DNA from: Fischerella sp. JS2
GTDB lineage: Bacteria; Cyanobacteriota; Cyanobacteriia; Cyanobacteriales; Nostocaceae
Direction: 5' to 3'
DNA: 64,000 nucleotides
NCBI RefSeq assembly: GCF_032393985.1
Contig: NZ_CP135918.1
Location: 3,348,001 to 3,412,000 of the forward strand
The notes under the pieces are model-generated. The model searched no databases and was not told the origin of the DNA. It saw nothing but the letters and a program-made list of their open reading frames with translations. Position 1 is the stretch's first letter, and each line of letters begins with the position of its first letter. The translations under genes and the position numbers were made by a program. This document shows, in pieces, positions 1 through 9,079 of the stretch.

Positions 1-266
1 CACCCCAAGAAAGCGACTCTTTTAGCTTGCTTTTAACTATGGGGATGCTGTTTCTCGGCCCGGTACTCATCCCAGCAAATCGTTTACCAAGTTTTCTACT
101 GAGTGTCGGCAAATTAAGTCCTGCTACCTACGCTGCATCTGCTCTGCGCCAAAGTTTACTCTCGCCCCTTACAGGACAAATGCTAATAGATTTAGCTGCT
201 TTATTGGGTTTTACTTTATTAACTTTTTGGTTCGTAGGACGCAAGCTCGATTGGCGACAAAGATAA
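1..266 (+). CDS. ABC-2 type transporter permease, C-terminal part (5' end outside window)
   Basis: The reading frame is open from base 3 and ends at the TAA at 264-266, so the visible start codons (TTG 27, ATG 39) are probably internal. The visible ~87 residues contain two hydrophobic segments separated by a loop with the sequence GKLSPATYAASALRQ. That loop matches the conserved segment before the last membrane helix of ABC-2 export permeases (compare NPLSYAIEPIRY in the DrrB-like permease at 60.7 kb). The C terminus ends in a basic cytosolic tail, RKLDWRQR. The substrate cannot be inferred and the ATPase partner is not in view. Family assignment is fairly good; exact function is unknown. Confidence 0.7.
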   Translation, partial: PQESDSFSLLLTMGMLFLGPVLIPANRLPSFLLSVGKLSPATYAASALRQSLLSPLTGQMLIDLAALLGFTLLTFWFVGRKLDWRQR

Positions 267-658
267 CTGATATCATGTTTGCTTGAATACTTAATATTAT
301 CCGTTGGGGTCGGTAATTGGTAATTGGTAATGGGTAATATCAAGTTCGCATGATTACTTATAATTCCCGTTTAACCTCACAAGAACAGCCCCTTCACCCC
401 TAATCCCCACTCCCTTAGGGGAGTGGGGCCCCCGAGTTCCCCAGAGGGGACCCCCCATCCCCTCTCCTTGACAAGGAGAGGGGTACCGAAGGCAGGGTGA
501 GGTTTTTCATTTTAAGTGATTAACCGAACTCGATATAATGGGTAATTATAGATACTGATGATTTTCCAATGCCCAATGACCCCAGGTGCTATAACGGAAC
601 GCCACGTGCTTACTAGATAAGGTCAGTCTTTCTCCATCTGCCATCTGCTGCCTTCTAC
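267..658. other. Intergenic region with short repeats
   Basis: No convincing gene is present. It contains a 25-nt sequence (269-293) found inverted at 2606-2630, a short tandem run of GGTAATT-type heptamers near 313-340, and GC-rich CCCC/GGGG inverted repeats at about 395-490. These are typical of the dispersed short repeats of filamentous cyanobacteria. Confidence 0.6.
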
Positions 659-1702
659 TCAAAACAATAATCCTACTCCCACGATCGCTATGATCACACC
701 TGCGATCGCTCTCCAGGTAACTTTTTCGCCTAGCCACATCCCAATGGGAATCACAAACACCGGACTAGTTTGCACTAAGGTAGAAGCAACCCCCGCAGCA
801 GTATATTTTAAAGCTATTTGCTGTAACCAAATTCCTAAGTAAGTTCCGCAAAAAGCAGCAAAAATAATTGCTATTAAGACTCGCGATCGCCTAGCCTTGG
901 CTATACTAACTAAGTTTTCCGATGGGGATTCTAAAACTTGTCTGTGCAGGTTTTGCTTGTGTAACAAAGATTTTAATACAGTATTGCAAAACGTAAAAAT
1001 CAGCAGAATCAGCACACCAGCACTCAACCGCAACAAAGCTGCCCACAAAGGGTTCATAATAGATTGTGCGAATGCTGCACGCGAAAACAAAGCCCCCACA
1101 GCATTAGCAACTGCTGCTAACACTCCAAACCCTATTCCCCGCCATAAACTTGTTGTAGCATCAGACAAAGAGGAAAATCTGCTTCTGTGTCCTCCTTGTC
1201 CCCTTTCTCCCCCCATCCCCCTGCCTTCAGGAGTCCGTTCTGTTACCACCCAAGCAACTCCTAAAATCGTCAGCAGAATCCCACACCAAGCACTGAGATT
1301 TAGCTGTTCTTGGAGAAAAATCATTGCACCAATAGCTGTTATGGGCGGGGCTAAGGTTCCCATCAGTAAAGCGCGTCGCGCTCCTAAAGTATTGATACAA
1401 GCAAAAAAGACTGTATCACCAAAACCAATACCCACTACACCACTGAGGAGAATTAGAGAAAGGGGAATGGGGGCGATGCTAGGAAATAATTCGCTACTCA
1501 GTACAATAGTAAGTAAAAGTAGAGCGATCGCAACTATGCCCTTCAGTAAGTTGAGTTGCAGAGGCGGGATACGCTCACCCAAACGCCCATACACCACAGA
1601 TGCGATCGCCCACAAACAGGCAGCAGACAAAGCTGCTATTTCACCTTGAAAACTTATGAAGAAGACAGAAGGCAGAAGGCAGAAGTGATAAGGGAATCCC
1701 AT
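659..1702 (-). CDS. EamA/DMT-family transporter
   Basis: This predicted inner-membrane protein of 347 residues has about ten hydrophobic helices in two EamA halves. The first half opens with AALSAACLWAIASVVYGR and the second ends in VIIAIVGVGLLF. Members of this drug/metabolite transporter superfamily export small metabolites; the substrate here is unknown. The start is uncertain. The first ~19 residues are translated from a CTTCTGC-type short tandem repeat, and homologous proteins would be expected to begin near FQGEIAAL, but the only in-frame ATG is at 1702. A Gly-rich low-complexity linker (around TERTPEGRGMGGERGQGG) separates the two halves and also looks repeat-derived. Confidence 0.85.
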   Translation of the reverse strand: MGFPYHFCLLPSVFFISFQGEIAALSAACLWAIASVVYGRLGERIPPLQLNLLKGIVAIALLLLTIVLSSELFPSIAPIPLSLILLSGVVGIGFGDTVFFACINTLGARRALLMGTLAPPITAIGAMIFLQEQLNLSAWCGILLTILGVAWVVTERTPEGRGMGGERGQGGHRSRFSSLSDATTSLWRGIGFGVLAAVANAVGALFSRAAFAQSIMNPLWAALLRLSAGVLILLIFTFCNTVLKSLLHKQNLHRQVLESPSENLVSIAKARRSRVLIAIIFAAFCGTYLGIWLQQIALKYTAAGVASTLVQTSPVFVIPIGMWLGEKVTWRAIAGVIIAIVGVGLLF

Positions 1703-2007
1703 AAATAAATGATTCTGTTAGCGAATTGATCAGGGGTCTAATCCCGAGCGTTATCATCAGTCTTGATAAGAGGTGTTTCAACGTACTTGAGGTATTAGCC
1801 CGCAATTTATTGCAGGGCGGGATAATGGCGCTTCTGCCTTTTAACGCTTGCCTTCCATTGAAGGCGGTTAATGACGAATTTAAAAAATTATTAAAAATAA
1901 TATTTCCCCCTTTTCAATTACTCCAAAATTTTCATATTTTAATAAAAATACTTTTATAAACATTAGCACTTAATGCACAACACTGCTAATTTTTTGCTGG
2001 ATAAACT
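1703..2007. other. Intergenic region upstream of the CIRCE-controlled gene
   Basis: A 77-codon open frame (1726-1959) lies here but its composition is not protein-like, and it overlaps hairpin-forming sequence (CCCGC...GCGGG near 1799-1821; GCCTT...AAGGC near 1850-1864). I see no gene. An imperfect CIRCE-like operator starts at 1963. Confidence 0.5.
1963..1989. promoter_or_regulatory. CIRCE-like operator, upstream copy
   Basis: TTAGCACTT, nine bases, then CACTGCTAA. Compared with the CIRCE consensus TTAGCACTC-N9-GAGTGCTAA this is 8/9 in the left arm and 7/9 in the right arm, with the exact nine-base spacer. It lies 45 bp upstream of a better copy, which supports its being real. CIRCE is bound by the HrcA heat-shock repressor. 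Confidence 0.55.
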
Positions 2008-2034
2008 TTAGCACTCAAGATAGAAAAGTGCTAA
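2008..2034. promoter_or_regulatory. CIRCE operator (HrcA site)
   Basis: TTAGCACTC (2008-2016), nine bases, AAGTGCTAA (2026-2034): 17 of 18 arm positions match the CIRCE consensus with the canonical spacer. A plausible sigma70-type promoter follows directly (TTGAAG at 2039, 16-bp spacer, TATAGA at 2061), so bound HrcA could block transcription of the gene at 2151. In cyanobacteria CIRCE is otherwise known mainly from groESL and groEL2. Confidence 0.8.
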
Positions 2035-2038
2035 TTTG

Positions 2039-2066
2039 TTGAAGATTTTAATACCTCTGGTATAGA
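2039..2066 (+). promoter_or_regulatory. Putative sigma70-type promoter
   Basis: TTGAAG-N16-TATAGA lies immediately downstream of the CIRCE operator and about 85 bp before the ATG at 2151. Predicted from sequence only. Confidence 0.4.
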
Positions 2067-2150
2067 GTGTAATAAAACTTTTTTCAGATACATTGCCAAC
2101 TAATTTCCAGATATATATAGTTTAAAAAGTTTGAGATTGGGGTAACAGCA

Positions 2151-2501
2151 ATGAAATACACTTTTGATATTGTTGGAGTATCTCAAGTTTTACAGTTTTT
2201 TAATCATCAACAAGAAACTTTGCACAAACCGCAACACCAAGGTGTGGAATATATCGCAACGCATACATGTACATTAGATGCACTGCTAGAATCTGTGGAG
2301 CCAGTACCACAAAAATGGAATTGGGACAAAGATGAAGTTGTAGGTACAGTCATTAATTTTTGGATGCAGAATTCTGAGACTATTCGTTATTGGAAAGCAC
2401 GTTTAATAGATGCTGGCACAGATAACTTACTAGTAGCAAGAGTCGCAGATATCAAAGCCTTAAAGAAAGAATTGGAATATCTGTTAGATGGAAATTTATA
2501 G
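2151..2501 (+). CDS. Small hypothetical protein under CIRCE control
   Basis: This soluble protein of 116 residues starts MKYTFDIVGVSQVLQFF and has no membrane segment or signal peptide. The middle is Trp-rich (KWNWDKDEV, NFWMQNSETIRYWKARL) and the C terminus is a charged amphipathic helix (IKALKKELEYLLDG). I do not recognise a named domain. The start at ATG 2151 follows GGGGTAACAGCA, a weak ribosome binding site. The two CIRCE-like operators and the promoter upstream make it a candidate heat-shock-induced protein, possibly a co-chaperone or stress factor; that is inference from regulation only. Confidence 0.75.
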   Translation: MKYTFDIVGVSQVLQFFNHQQETLHKPQHQGVEYIATHTCTLDALLESVEPVPQKWNWDKDEVVGTVINFWMQNSETIRYWKARLIDAGTDNLLVARVADIKALKKELEYLLDGNL

Positions 2502-2605
2502 TTAGGTGTAATGCTTCGTTGTTAGCTATTGGGCATTGGGCATTTGGGAAGAGATTTTTCCCATTAGTAATTAGCAATTACCAATTACTAGCCTACGCAA
2601 CAGCA

Positions 2606-2630
2606 TAAGTATTCAAGCGAACATGATATC
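2606..2630. repeat. 25-nt repeat, inverted copy of 269-293
   Basis: The copy at 269-293 reads GATATCATGTTTGC and continues; this one is its reverse complement with one mismatch. A shorter relative is at about 7690-7710. It is a dispersed intergenic repeat. Confidence 0.6.
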
Positions 2631-2718
2631 AAATTCTCAACTTCTACGAGAAGTCCGAGATCCGAGTAGCGGCGACCCCAGATAAAATAGTTAACAAATG
2701 ATGCTCGCTAGCTGACTC

Positions 2719-3522
2719 ATGACGCCTTCACAAGACGCAAACACTGTAACTGCTCACACTGCTCCTGGTGTTGATTTTGAAACCAATGAGCAAAAAGAAA
2801 CCGATCCTTTGGATGAATTGCCAGGAGAGGTCGAAATGACCCTTTTTGAGCATCTAGAGGAGTTGCGACTGCGGATTTTTTATGCACTGATTGCAGTAGC
2901 AGTAGGTGTGGTTGGCTGCTTTTTTGCTGTTAAGCCTATAGTTCAGTTGTTGGAAGTGCCAGCCAAAGGAGTCAAATTTCTCCAGCTTGCACCCGGAGAA
3001 TACTTTTTTGTATCTCTGAAAGTCGCAGGCTATAGTGGTTTACTCCTTGCTAGTCCCTTCATACTGTACCAAATCGTCCAGTTTGTGCTGCCAGGCTTAA
3101 CTCGCCGAGAACGTCGCTTATTAGCTCCTATAGTTCTAGGATCAACTGTGCTGTTTGCAGTAGGTTTAGTATTTGCTTATTTCCTACTGATTCCAGCTGC
3201 TTTAAAATTCTTTATTAGCTACGGTGCAGATGTTGTAGAACAACTATGGTCAATTGACAAATATTTTGAATTTGTCCTGTTGTTACTATTTAGTACGGGT
3301 TTAGCATTCCAAGTACCGATTATCCAACTTTTACTCGGTAGTTTAGGAATTGTCTCGTCAAGTCAAATGCTTTCTGGCTGGCGTTATGTAATTTTAGGTG
3401 CAGTAGTTTTAGGGGCCGTAATTACGCCTTCTACAGACCCCCTGACCCAAACTCTCCTAGCGGGAGCCGTACTAGGGCTGTACTTTAGCGGAATTGGGCT
3501 AGTTAAGCTTATAGGTAAATAG
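2719..3522 (+). CDS. tatC: Sec-independent protein translocase TatC
   Basis: TatC is the polytopic core of the twin-arginine translocase. It binds RR signal peptides and works with TatA/B to move folded proteins across the thylakoid or plasma membrane. The protein has 267 residues, six hydrophobic helices and the conserved N-terminal signature [13 protein letters not shown] around residue 40, followed by the family's FxxP-type loop and a conserved [11 protein letters not shown] loop before the last helices. The cytosolic N-terminal tail of ~40 residues is acidic, as is common in cyanobacteria. The ATG at 2719 is the only good start. A tatA gene lies 17 kb away at 20519, so the subunits are not in one operon here. 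Confidence 0.97.
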   Translation: MTPSQDANTVTAHTAPGVDFETNEQKETDPLDELPGEVEMTLFEHLEELRLRIFYALIAVAVGVVGCFFAVKPIVQLLEVPAKGVKFLQLAPGEYFFVSLKVAGYSGLLLASPFILYQIVQFVLPGLTRRERRLLAPIVLGSTVLFAVGLVFAYFLLIPAALKFFISYGADVVEQLWSIDKYFEFVLLLLFSTGLAFQVPIIQLLLGSLGIVSSSQMLSGWRYVILGAVVLGAVITPSTDPLTQTLLAGAVLGLYFSGIGLVKLIGK

Positions 3523-3637
3523 AAGACAAACCAGACAGGGGAGACAAGAGAGACAAGGAGGACAAAGAAGACACGGATAAAGATTTCTCCCACACTCCCC
3601 ACTCCCCCACACTCCCCACTCCCCCACTCCCCCTACC

Positions 3638-5311
3638 TTGGTGCAGATAGATATTCTTAACCCATTTGATGTTTTAGTAGTCGGCGCTGGTGCTGCTGGA
3701 CTGTATACGGCGCTTTGTTTACCACAGTCCTTACGAGTTGGTCTGATTACCAAAGAAACTTTAACCTTGTCTGCTAGTGATTGGGCGCAGGGTGGTATTG
3801 CTGCTGCGATCGCTCCTGATGATTCACCACGGTTGCATATTGAGGATACAATCAAAGCAGGAGCGGGTTTATGCGATCGCCCCGCAGTCGAATTCCTTGC
3901 CGAACATGCCCCAGACTGCATTAAATCTCTGGTAGAGCTTGGAGTCGCTTTTGATCGTCACGACAATCATTTAGCTTTAACTTTAGAAGCCGCCCACTCT
4001 AAGCACCGGGTTCTTCATGCTGCTGACACTACAGGTAGAGAAGTAATCACCACCCTTACTGCTCGAGTACTGCAACGGAAAAATATTCAAGTCATTCAAC
4101 AAGCTTTGGCATTGAGTTTGTGGATAGATCCTCAAACGCAAACCTGTCAGGGGATTAGCTTGTTTTATCAAGGTGAAATTACATGGGTAAAAGCTGGTGC
4201 TGTAGTGCTAGCAACAGGTGGTGGCGGTCAGGTATTTGCTCAAACTACCAACCCAGCTGTGAGTACCGGAGATGGAGTTGCGATCGCAGCTCGTGCTGGG
4301 GCAATTCTCAGAGATTTAGAATTTGTCCAATTCCATCCTACTGCTTTGACAAAACCAGGAGCGGAACGCTTTTTAATTAGTGAAGCTGTACGTGGTGAGG
4401 GAGCGCATCTAATAGATAATCAAGGACGGCGTTTTGCTTTTGATTATCATCCTGCTGGTGAACTCGCTCCCAGAGATATCGTGAGTCGGGCAATTTTTAG
4501 TCATTTACAAAAAACTACTGCTGACCCCGCCACTGCCCACGTGTGGTTAGATATGCGCCCTATTCCTGCTGACAAAATTCGTCACCGCTTCCCTAACATC
4601 ATTAATGTTTGTCAACGCTGGGGTATCGATGTTTTTTCTGAACCAATTCCCGTTGCCCCTGCTGCTCATTACTGGATGGGTGGTATTCTCACAGATATGA
4701 TGAATCGCACCAACATTCCTGGTTTATACGCCGTCGGAGAAACTGCAAGTACAGGGGTACATGGTGCTAATCGCCTTGCTAGTAATTCTTTATTAGAATG
4801 TATTGTTTTTGGCGCACAAATGGCCCATCTGGAACTGAAAAGCGAATTGGTGAGTGAACAACCACTTCCAACAGTGCGGGAATTTGTTACAGATATAGAC
4901 AATTGGCACAAACAACAAGCCCATCTAGAAGATTTGCGGCAAAAAATTCCCCGTTTAGTGTGGCAACATGCTGGTATCTGTCGAGAACACTCAGGCTTAG
5001 AAATAGCGATCGCCACCGTCAAATCTTGGCAGCAAGATTTTGCTGATTTGCAACTCAGCCAATTTTTACTTTGTTTACCCCCTAAACAAAGCCTTAGTTT
5101 CAAATTGCCAGATGTAGAACGACAATTGAGACTGTGGGCAGAAACTCGCAATTTATTGGATGTAGCTTATTTAATCCTCACCAGTGCTGCTTTTAGAACA
5201 GAAAGCAGGGGAGGACACTATCGCTTAGACTATCCCCAACCAGATCCTAATTGGCAAGTTCATACATTGGTACAGTACTACAATTGGTGGCAAGCACCTG
5301 TATTGGAATAG
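3638..5311 (+). CDS. nadB: L-aspartate oxidase
   Basis: This flavoenzyme oxidises L-aspartate to iminoaspartate, the first step of de novo NAD synthesis. The 557 residues begin with an FAD-binding GAGAAGLYTAL Rossmann motif (about residues 16-26). They contain the active-site stretch SDWAQGGIAAA, the FVQFHPTAL and RGEGAHLID segments of the succinate-dehydrogenase-like fold, and the C-terminal HGANRLASNSLLE motif. The start is TTG 3638 or GTG 3641; no ATG precedes the FAD motif. The 100 bp upstream are C-rich short repeats, so the promoter is probably further up or shared with tatC. Confidence 0.96.
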   Translation: MVQIDILNPFDVLVVGAGAAGLYTALCLPQSLRVGLITKETLTLSASDWAQGGIAAAIAPDDSPRLHIEDTIKAGAGLCDRPAVEFLAEHAPDCIKSLVELGVAFDRHDNHLALTLEAAHSKHRVLHAADTTGREVITTLTARVLQRKNIQVIQQALALSLWIDPQTQTCQGISLFYQGEITWVKAGAVVLATGGGGQVFAQTTNPAVSTGDGVAIAARAGAILRDLEFVQFHPTALTKPGAERFLISEAVRGEGAHLIDNQGRRFAFDYHPAGELAPRDIVSRAIFSHLQKTTADPATAHVWLDMRPIPADKIRHRFPNIINVCQRWGIDVFSEPIPVAPAAHYWMGGILTDMMNRTNIPGLYAVGETASTGVHGANRLASNSLLECIVFGAQMAHLELKSELVSEQPLPTVREFVTDIDNWHKQQAHLEDLRQKIPRLVWQHAGICREHSGLEIAIATVKSWQQDFADLQLSQFLLCLPPKQSLSFKLPDVERQLRLWAETRNLLDVAYLILTSAAFRTESRGGHYRLDYPQPDPNWQVHTLVQYYNWWQAPVLE

Positions 5312-5704
5312 GATTTAGTTGTTTATTGTTAGTGGTTGGTTGTTGTTTGTTATTTTGTGTTGTTAACTATGCCTAATTAGTATAACTATATGACTATTAA
5401 TCACTCACAATTAGCATATTAACTTTTGACCAATGATTAATTACAGATGATCCAATTAAGAATAATAGTATTTGTCAATACTAGTCAACTACTAATAGAT
5501 AGATGTATTAATTTGCTTTTTTCAATAACAAATTAAAAAATTCTCACAAAGAATGCTTGAGATCAATTGCCTGTAAAATTGACAGTTAAATTCAAATGTA
5601 AAACACTACGAAGTTGTTGGCATGTGGAATTGTCCAGGGCAATCTACTCCAAAAGCATCTACAGTGTTTTCTGCGATCAAACTTAACTTTAATACCGGAA
5701 AACC
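5312..5704. other. Intergenic region
   Basis: An AT-rich stretch of 393 bp with TTGGTTG/TTGTTTG-type tandem repeats just after nadB. I see no gene or strong hairpin. Confidence 0.5.
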
Positions 5705-7357
5705 ATGAATACAACTTGGCAAAATATAACCCAAGTGATGGGAGCTGGTTTGTGGATTAGGGTAGAAACATTTTTAGCACAATCGCCTACATTACCACCA
5801 CAAGACGCTGGATTCAACACTTATGTGCAAAACTCTTTCCAACAGATAGGTGCATTTCTGCCTCGGTTGTTGGGAGCAGTATTAATTTTGTTGGTTGGCT
5901 GGTTGATTGCTGCTAGTGTTGCTGCTGTGACGCGAGGAATTCTCAATCGCACGCAAATAGATAACCGCATAGCTGCTGGCGTAGTTGGACGTGGAGACAG
6001 CAATGAACTTCCTCAAGTAGAAAAATTAATTTCTAACTTGGTATTTTGGGGCATTCTACTGCTAACCTTAGTCGCCGTTCTAGACACATTGGAATTAAGG
6101 GTTGCTTCTCAACCGCTTAATGCTTTTCTCAATCAAATTGGTGACTTTTTACCCAGATTGGTGGGCGCGCTGATTTTTGCAGCAGTTGCTTGGTTAGTAG
6201 CCACTGTTGTCAAGCTAATCACAATTAGAGGACTGCGGGCGTTAAGAATAGACGAACGTTTAAATCCACCAGAAGATAGTAGTACTACTCAAAATCAATT
6301 ACCTCTGAGCGATACGATTGGTAATGCTCTGTATTGGTTCATCTTTTTACTATTTCTGATTCCAATACTAGATACTCTGGGGTTACAACGGGCGCTACAA
6401 CCAGTGGAAGTGCTGGTAACAGAGATTTTGGCGATTTTACCGAACATTCTTGGGGCAATAATAATTGCCGCAGTTGGTTGGTTTTTAGCGACTGTTGTCC
6501 AACGGATTGTCACAAATTTACTTGCAGCAACAGGAATTGACAATTTTGGAACTCGAGTAGGATTATCACGCACTGCGGGGACTCAACCTCTTTCCAGAAT
6601 CATCGGCACAATTGTCTATATTCTGATTTTGATTCCTGTAGCGATCGCTGCTTTGAATACTCTGCAAATAGCAGCGATTTCAGTGCCGGCAATCGCGATG
6701 TTGCAACAAGTTCTCAATGTACTTCCCGCAATCTTCACAGCGATCGCCATTTTAGTTCTTGCCTATTTCTTGGGGCGGTTTGTGGCAGATTTAGTCACCA
6801 ACATTTTGACCAGTATAGGTTTTAACAATATTTTGTCTGTCTTGGGAATATCACCACCTCCAAGACGAATTGTGATTCCTGCAGAAGAACCAACAGCACC
6901 AACTCCCCCCAGCCGCACCCCCTCGGAAATTGCGGGCATTATTGTATTAGTTGGGATTATGCTGTTTGCGACTGTGGCAGCAGTGAATATCCTTAATATC
7001 CCTGCCCTCACAGTGCTAGTAGCTGGGATTGTTGTCGTACTCGGACGAATTTTAGCTGGAGTGATTATATTTGCTATTGGTTTATACCTAGCCAATCTAG
7101 CTTTTAACATTATTACCAGTTCCGGTAATCCCCAAGCGAGAATTTTAGGTCAGGTGACACGGATAGCAATCATTACCCTAGTTGCCGCAATGGCATTACA
7201 ACAAATCGGTGTTGCACCCGATATTGTCAATCTTGCCTTTGGCTTGCTACTAGGTGCGATCGCAGTGGCGATCGCTCTTGCCTTTGGTTTAGGATCTCGC
7301 GATCTCGCCAGAGAACAAGTGCAACAATGGTTGGAATCTTTCAAAAATAGAGGTTAA
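5705..7357 (+). CDS. TM-helix-repeat membrane protein (mechanosensitive channel related)
   Basis: This 550-residue integral membrane protein is built from at least four copies of a module in which an amphipathic start (FLPRL/ILPNI/VLPAI) leads into a hydrophobic helix. The copies begin near residues 50, 150, 245 and 340 and read like LPRLLGAVLILLVGWLIA. This is the conserved TM-helix repeat found in some MscS-related proteins. A proline-rich linker (PPPRRIVIPAEEPTAPTPP) lies around residue 390. The C terminus ends with the family's FGLGSRDLAREQVQQWL. I do not see the MscS beta-domain, so gating activity is uncertain. It is probably monocistronic. Confidence 0.8.
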   Translation: MNTTWQNITQVMGAGLWIRVETFLAQSPTLPPQDAGFNTYVQNSFQQIGAFLPRLLGAVLILLVGWLIAASVAAVTRGILNRTQIDNRIAAGVVGRGDSNELPQVEKLISNLVFWGILLLTLVAVLDTLELRVASQPLNAFLNQIGDFLPRLVGALIFAAVAWLVATVVKLITIRGLRALRIDERLNPPEDSSTTQNQLPLSDTIGNALYWFIFLLFLIPILDTLGLQRALQPVEVLVTEILAILPNILGAIIIAAVGWFLATVVQRIVTNLLAATGIDNFGTRVGLSRTAGTQPLSRIIGTIVYILILIPVAIAALNTLQIAAISVPAIAMLQQVLNVLPAIFTAIAILVLAYFLGRFVADLVTNILTSIGFNNILSVLGISPPPRRIVIPAEEPTAPTPPSRTPSEIAGIIVLVGIMLFATVAAVNILNIPALTVLVAGIVVVLGRILAGVIIFAIGLYLANLAFNIITSSGNPQARILGQVTRIAIITLVAAMALQQIGVAPDIVNLAFGLLLGAIAVAIALAFGLGSRDLAREQVQQWLESFKNRG

Positions 7358-7378
7358 TTCAACTTGCAAGCACATCAT

Positions 7379-7512
7379 TAGACCTCTTGCACGAATATTT
7401 GAAATACCCCCCTTAGTTCCCTCTTGGCAAGGGGAGAAATAATACATTAACTCCCTCCCCTTAGTAAGGGGAGGGTTGGGGCGGGGTTTTGAGGATTCAT
7501 ATAAGAGGTCTA
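7379..7512. repeat. MITE-like palindromic repeat
   Basis: TAGACCTCTT at 7379-7388 is matched by AAGAGGTCTA at 7503-7512. The ~134-bp interior carries CTCCCCTT/AAGGGGAG-type inverted repeats. A related start (AGACCTCTTAC) occurs near 45075. It has no coding capacity; it is probably a small non-autonomous element. Confidence 0.5.
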
Positions 7513-7555
7513 TTAAACAACCCAAACCACTAACCTAGTACTACAGCTTGAAGTG

Positions 7556-7593
7556 ATAAACCGAGTTTTTGTGACTCCAAAAACTCGGTTTAT
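7556..7593. terminator. Strong perfect hairpin, probable terminator
   Basis: Perfect 16-bp arms ATAAACCGAGTTTTTG / CAAAAACTCGGTTTAT with a 6-base loop, followed by GGTGTTTTTATA. It lies ~200 bp after the membrane protein gene and upstream of the aspartoacylase gene. It could also be a mobile hairpin repeat. Confidence 0.6.
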
Positions 7594-7733
7594 GGTGTTT
7601 TTATATTCCCGTTAAGATGCTCACAAGGAGTAGTCTTTAACCATTGCCAATACTAGGTAATATCCCAATCACCCATTATCGACCTAGGCGGATAATATTA
7701 AGTGTTCGAGCTAATATATTATAAGTTAATCTT

Positions 7734-8621
7734 ATGAATAAAATCAATCATGTTGCAATAGTTGGGGCAACTCACGGAAATGAATTTACAGGGGCATACC
7801 TAATCAAAAAATTTGAGCAGTATCCTCACCTAATTCAGCGATCCAGCTTTAGGATTCAAACTTTACTAGCCAATCCTGAAGCTTTCAAGGTTGGTAGACG
7901 TTATATTGACAAAGACTTGAATCGTTGCTTCCTTAATCAAGACTTACAAAAATTGACACTTTCTAGTTATGAAGACATTCGGGCAAAAGCTATCAACCAA
8001 ATATTAGGGCCAAAAGATAATCCTCAAGTAGATGTGATATTAGATTTGCACACTACAACAGCAAATATGGGTTTAAGTATTATTATAGGTAACCAACATC
8101 CATTTTGTTTGCAATTATCTGCTTATCTAAGTGAAATCAATCCTCTAGTAAAAGTTTGTTTGACAACAACAGATCTAGATAGTTCTTTACTTAAATCTCT
8201 ATGTCAGTACGGTTTTGTAATTGAAGTTGGCCCTGTCGCCCAAGGTGTTTTAAATGCAGATTTATTTTTCAAGACAGAGAGGCTTATTTACACCATTTTG
8301 GACTATTTAGAAGCATATAATAAAAATTCAATTTCATCAGTGAATCACAGACTAACACTTTATCAAAACATCGGGACTATCGATTATCCCAGAAATAAAT
8401 TAGGAGAAATTCAGGCGATGATCCATCCCCAGCTTCAGTTTAGAGATTATGAACCTCTCCATCCTGGTGAGCCAATATTTCTCAGCTTTGATGGTCAAGA
8501 AATTACTTATGAAGGAGAATCAACTGTTTATCCAATTTTTATTAATGAAGCTGCTTACTATGAGAAGGGAATTGCCATTTGTTTAACTCAAAAACAGGAA
8601 GTGACTTTGAATTGGGAATAG
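7734..8621 (+). CDS. Aspartoacylase-family zinc hydrolase
   Basis: This family (AspA, related to succinylglutamate desuccinylase and carboxypeptidase A) removes the acyl group from N-acyl-aspartate using one zinc ion. The 295 residues have the expected zinc ligands: H14 and E17 in VGATHGNE and H106 in [11 protein letters not shown]. They also contain the DLNRCF motif ([11 protein letters not shown]) and [11 protein letters not shown] with the probable catalytic glutamate. Length matches the family. The start ATG 7734 is preceded by an AT-rich leader without a clear ribosome binding site. The physiological substrate in cyanobacteria is not known. Confidence 0.88.
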   Translation: MNKINHVAIVGATHGNEFTGAYLIKKFEQYPHLIQRSSFRIQTLLANPEAFKVGRRYIDKDLNRCFLNQDLQKLTLSSYEDIRAKAINQILGPKDNPQVDVILDLHTTTANMGLSIIIGNQHPFCLQLSAYLSEINPLVKVCLTTTDLDSSLLKSLCQYGFVIEVGPVAQGVLNADLFFKTERLIYTILDYLEAYNKNSISSVNHRLTLYQNIGTIDYPRNKLGEIQAMIHPQLQFRDYEPLHPGEPIFLSFDGQEITYEGESTVYPIFINEAAYYEKGIAICLTQKQEVTLNWE

Positions 8622-9079
8622 GAGACAGAGGGAAGTAGTTCATCAGTGAGCCTCTATCATGGAATGTCGAACACAGATGTACACAGATAAACACAGATGG
8701 ATTATGGGTTTGCTATTAAGTTATACCAATTTGAAAAAAGAATATGACAAATAGATCATATTGTAGAGACGCGATTCATCGCGTCTTGAACCAAGGATGT
8801 GTTGCAATCATTAATTGAATTGGTATTAATCCCCGATACCTATTTTCAAGACAGCTAATCATGCCATGACTTTTGCAAGATATCTAATAGATTTCATTAG
8901 TGCAACATCCCGCCCTCGAATAAATTTGGGGCTAACAGTCAAAACCCACTCCAAGTGGGTTGAAGGGCTTATTAATTCAGTCTACTTGCGGGCGACTTCA
9001 TTGTTTAGTTTGATAATATTTATCTAAATCATTTTAAATTGTTAGTTCTTCCAAATACTAAACAACCAACAGCAGCAAA
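8622..9079. other. Intergenic region rich in small mobile repeats
   Basis: Contains ACACAGATG-type repeats (8655-8700), an IS630-type MITE (8724-8825) with an internal hairpin, and a stretch (about 8908-8935) matching the end of the MITE at 13988-14189. No gene seen. Confidence 0.6.
8724..8825. mobile_element. IS630-derived MITE (102 bp)
   Basis: The ends TACCAATTTGAAAAA and TTGAATTGGTA match the termini of the full IS630-like element at 49769-50913. It is flanked by TTA at 8721-8723 and 8826-8828, a 3-bp duplication like the TAA flanking that IS. The interior is a perfect hairpin, AGACGCGAT-TC-ATCGCGTCT (8767-8786). It has no coding capacity. Confidence 0.7.

Noticed and set aside
897-1649. 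250-codon plus-strand open frame
   Set aside because: It is the antisense shadow of the EamA transporter gene, which has clear membrane-protein sequence on the minus strand.
1726-1959. 77-codon open frame before the CIRCE sites
   Set aside because: Overlaps hairpin repeats, no ribosome binding site, composition not protein-like.
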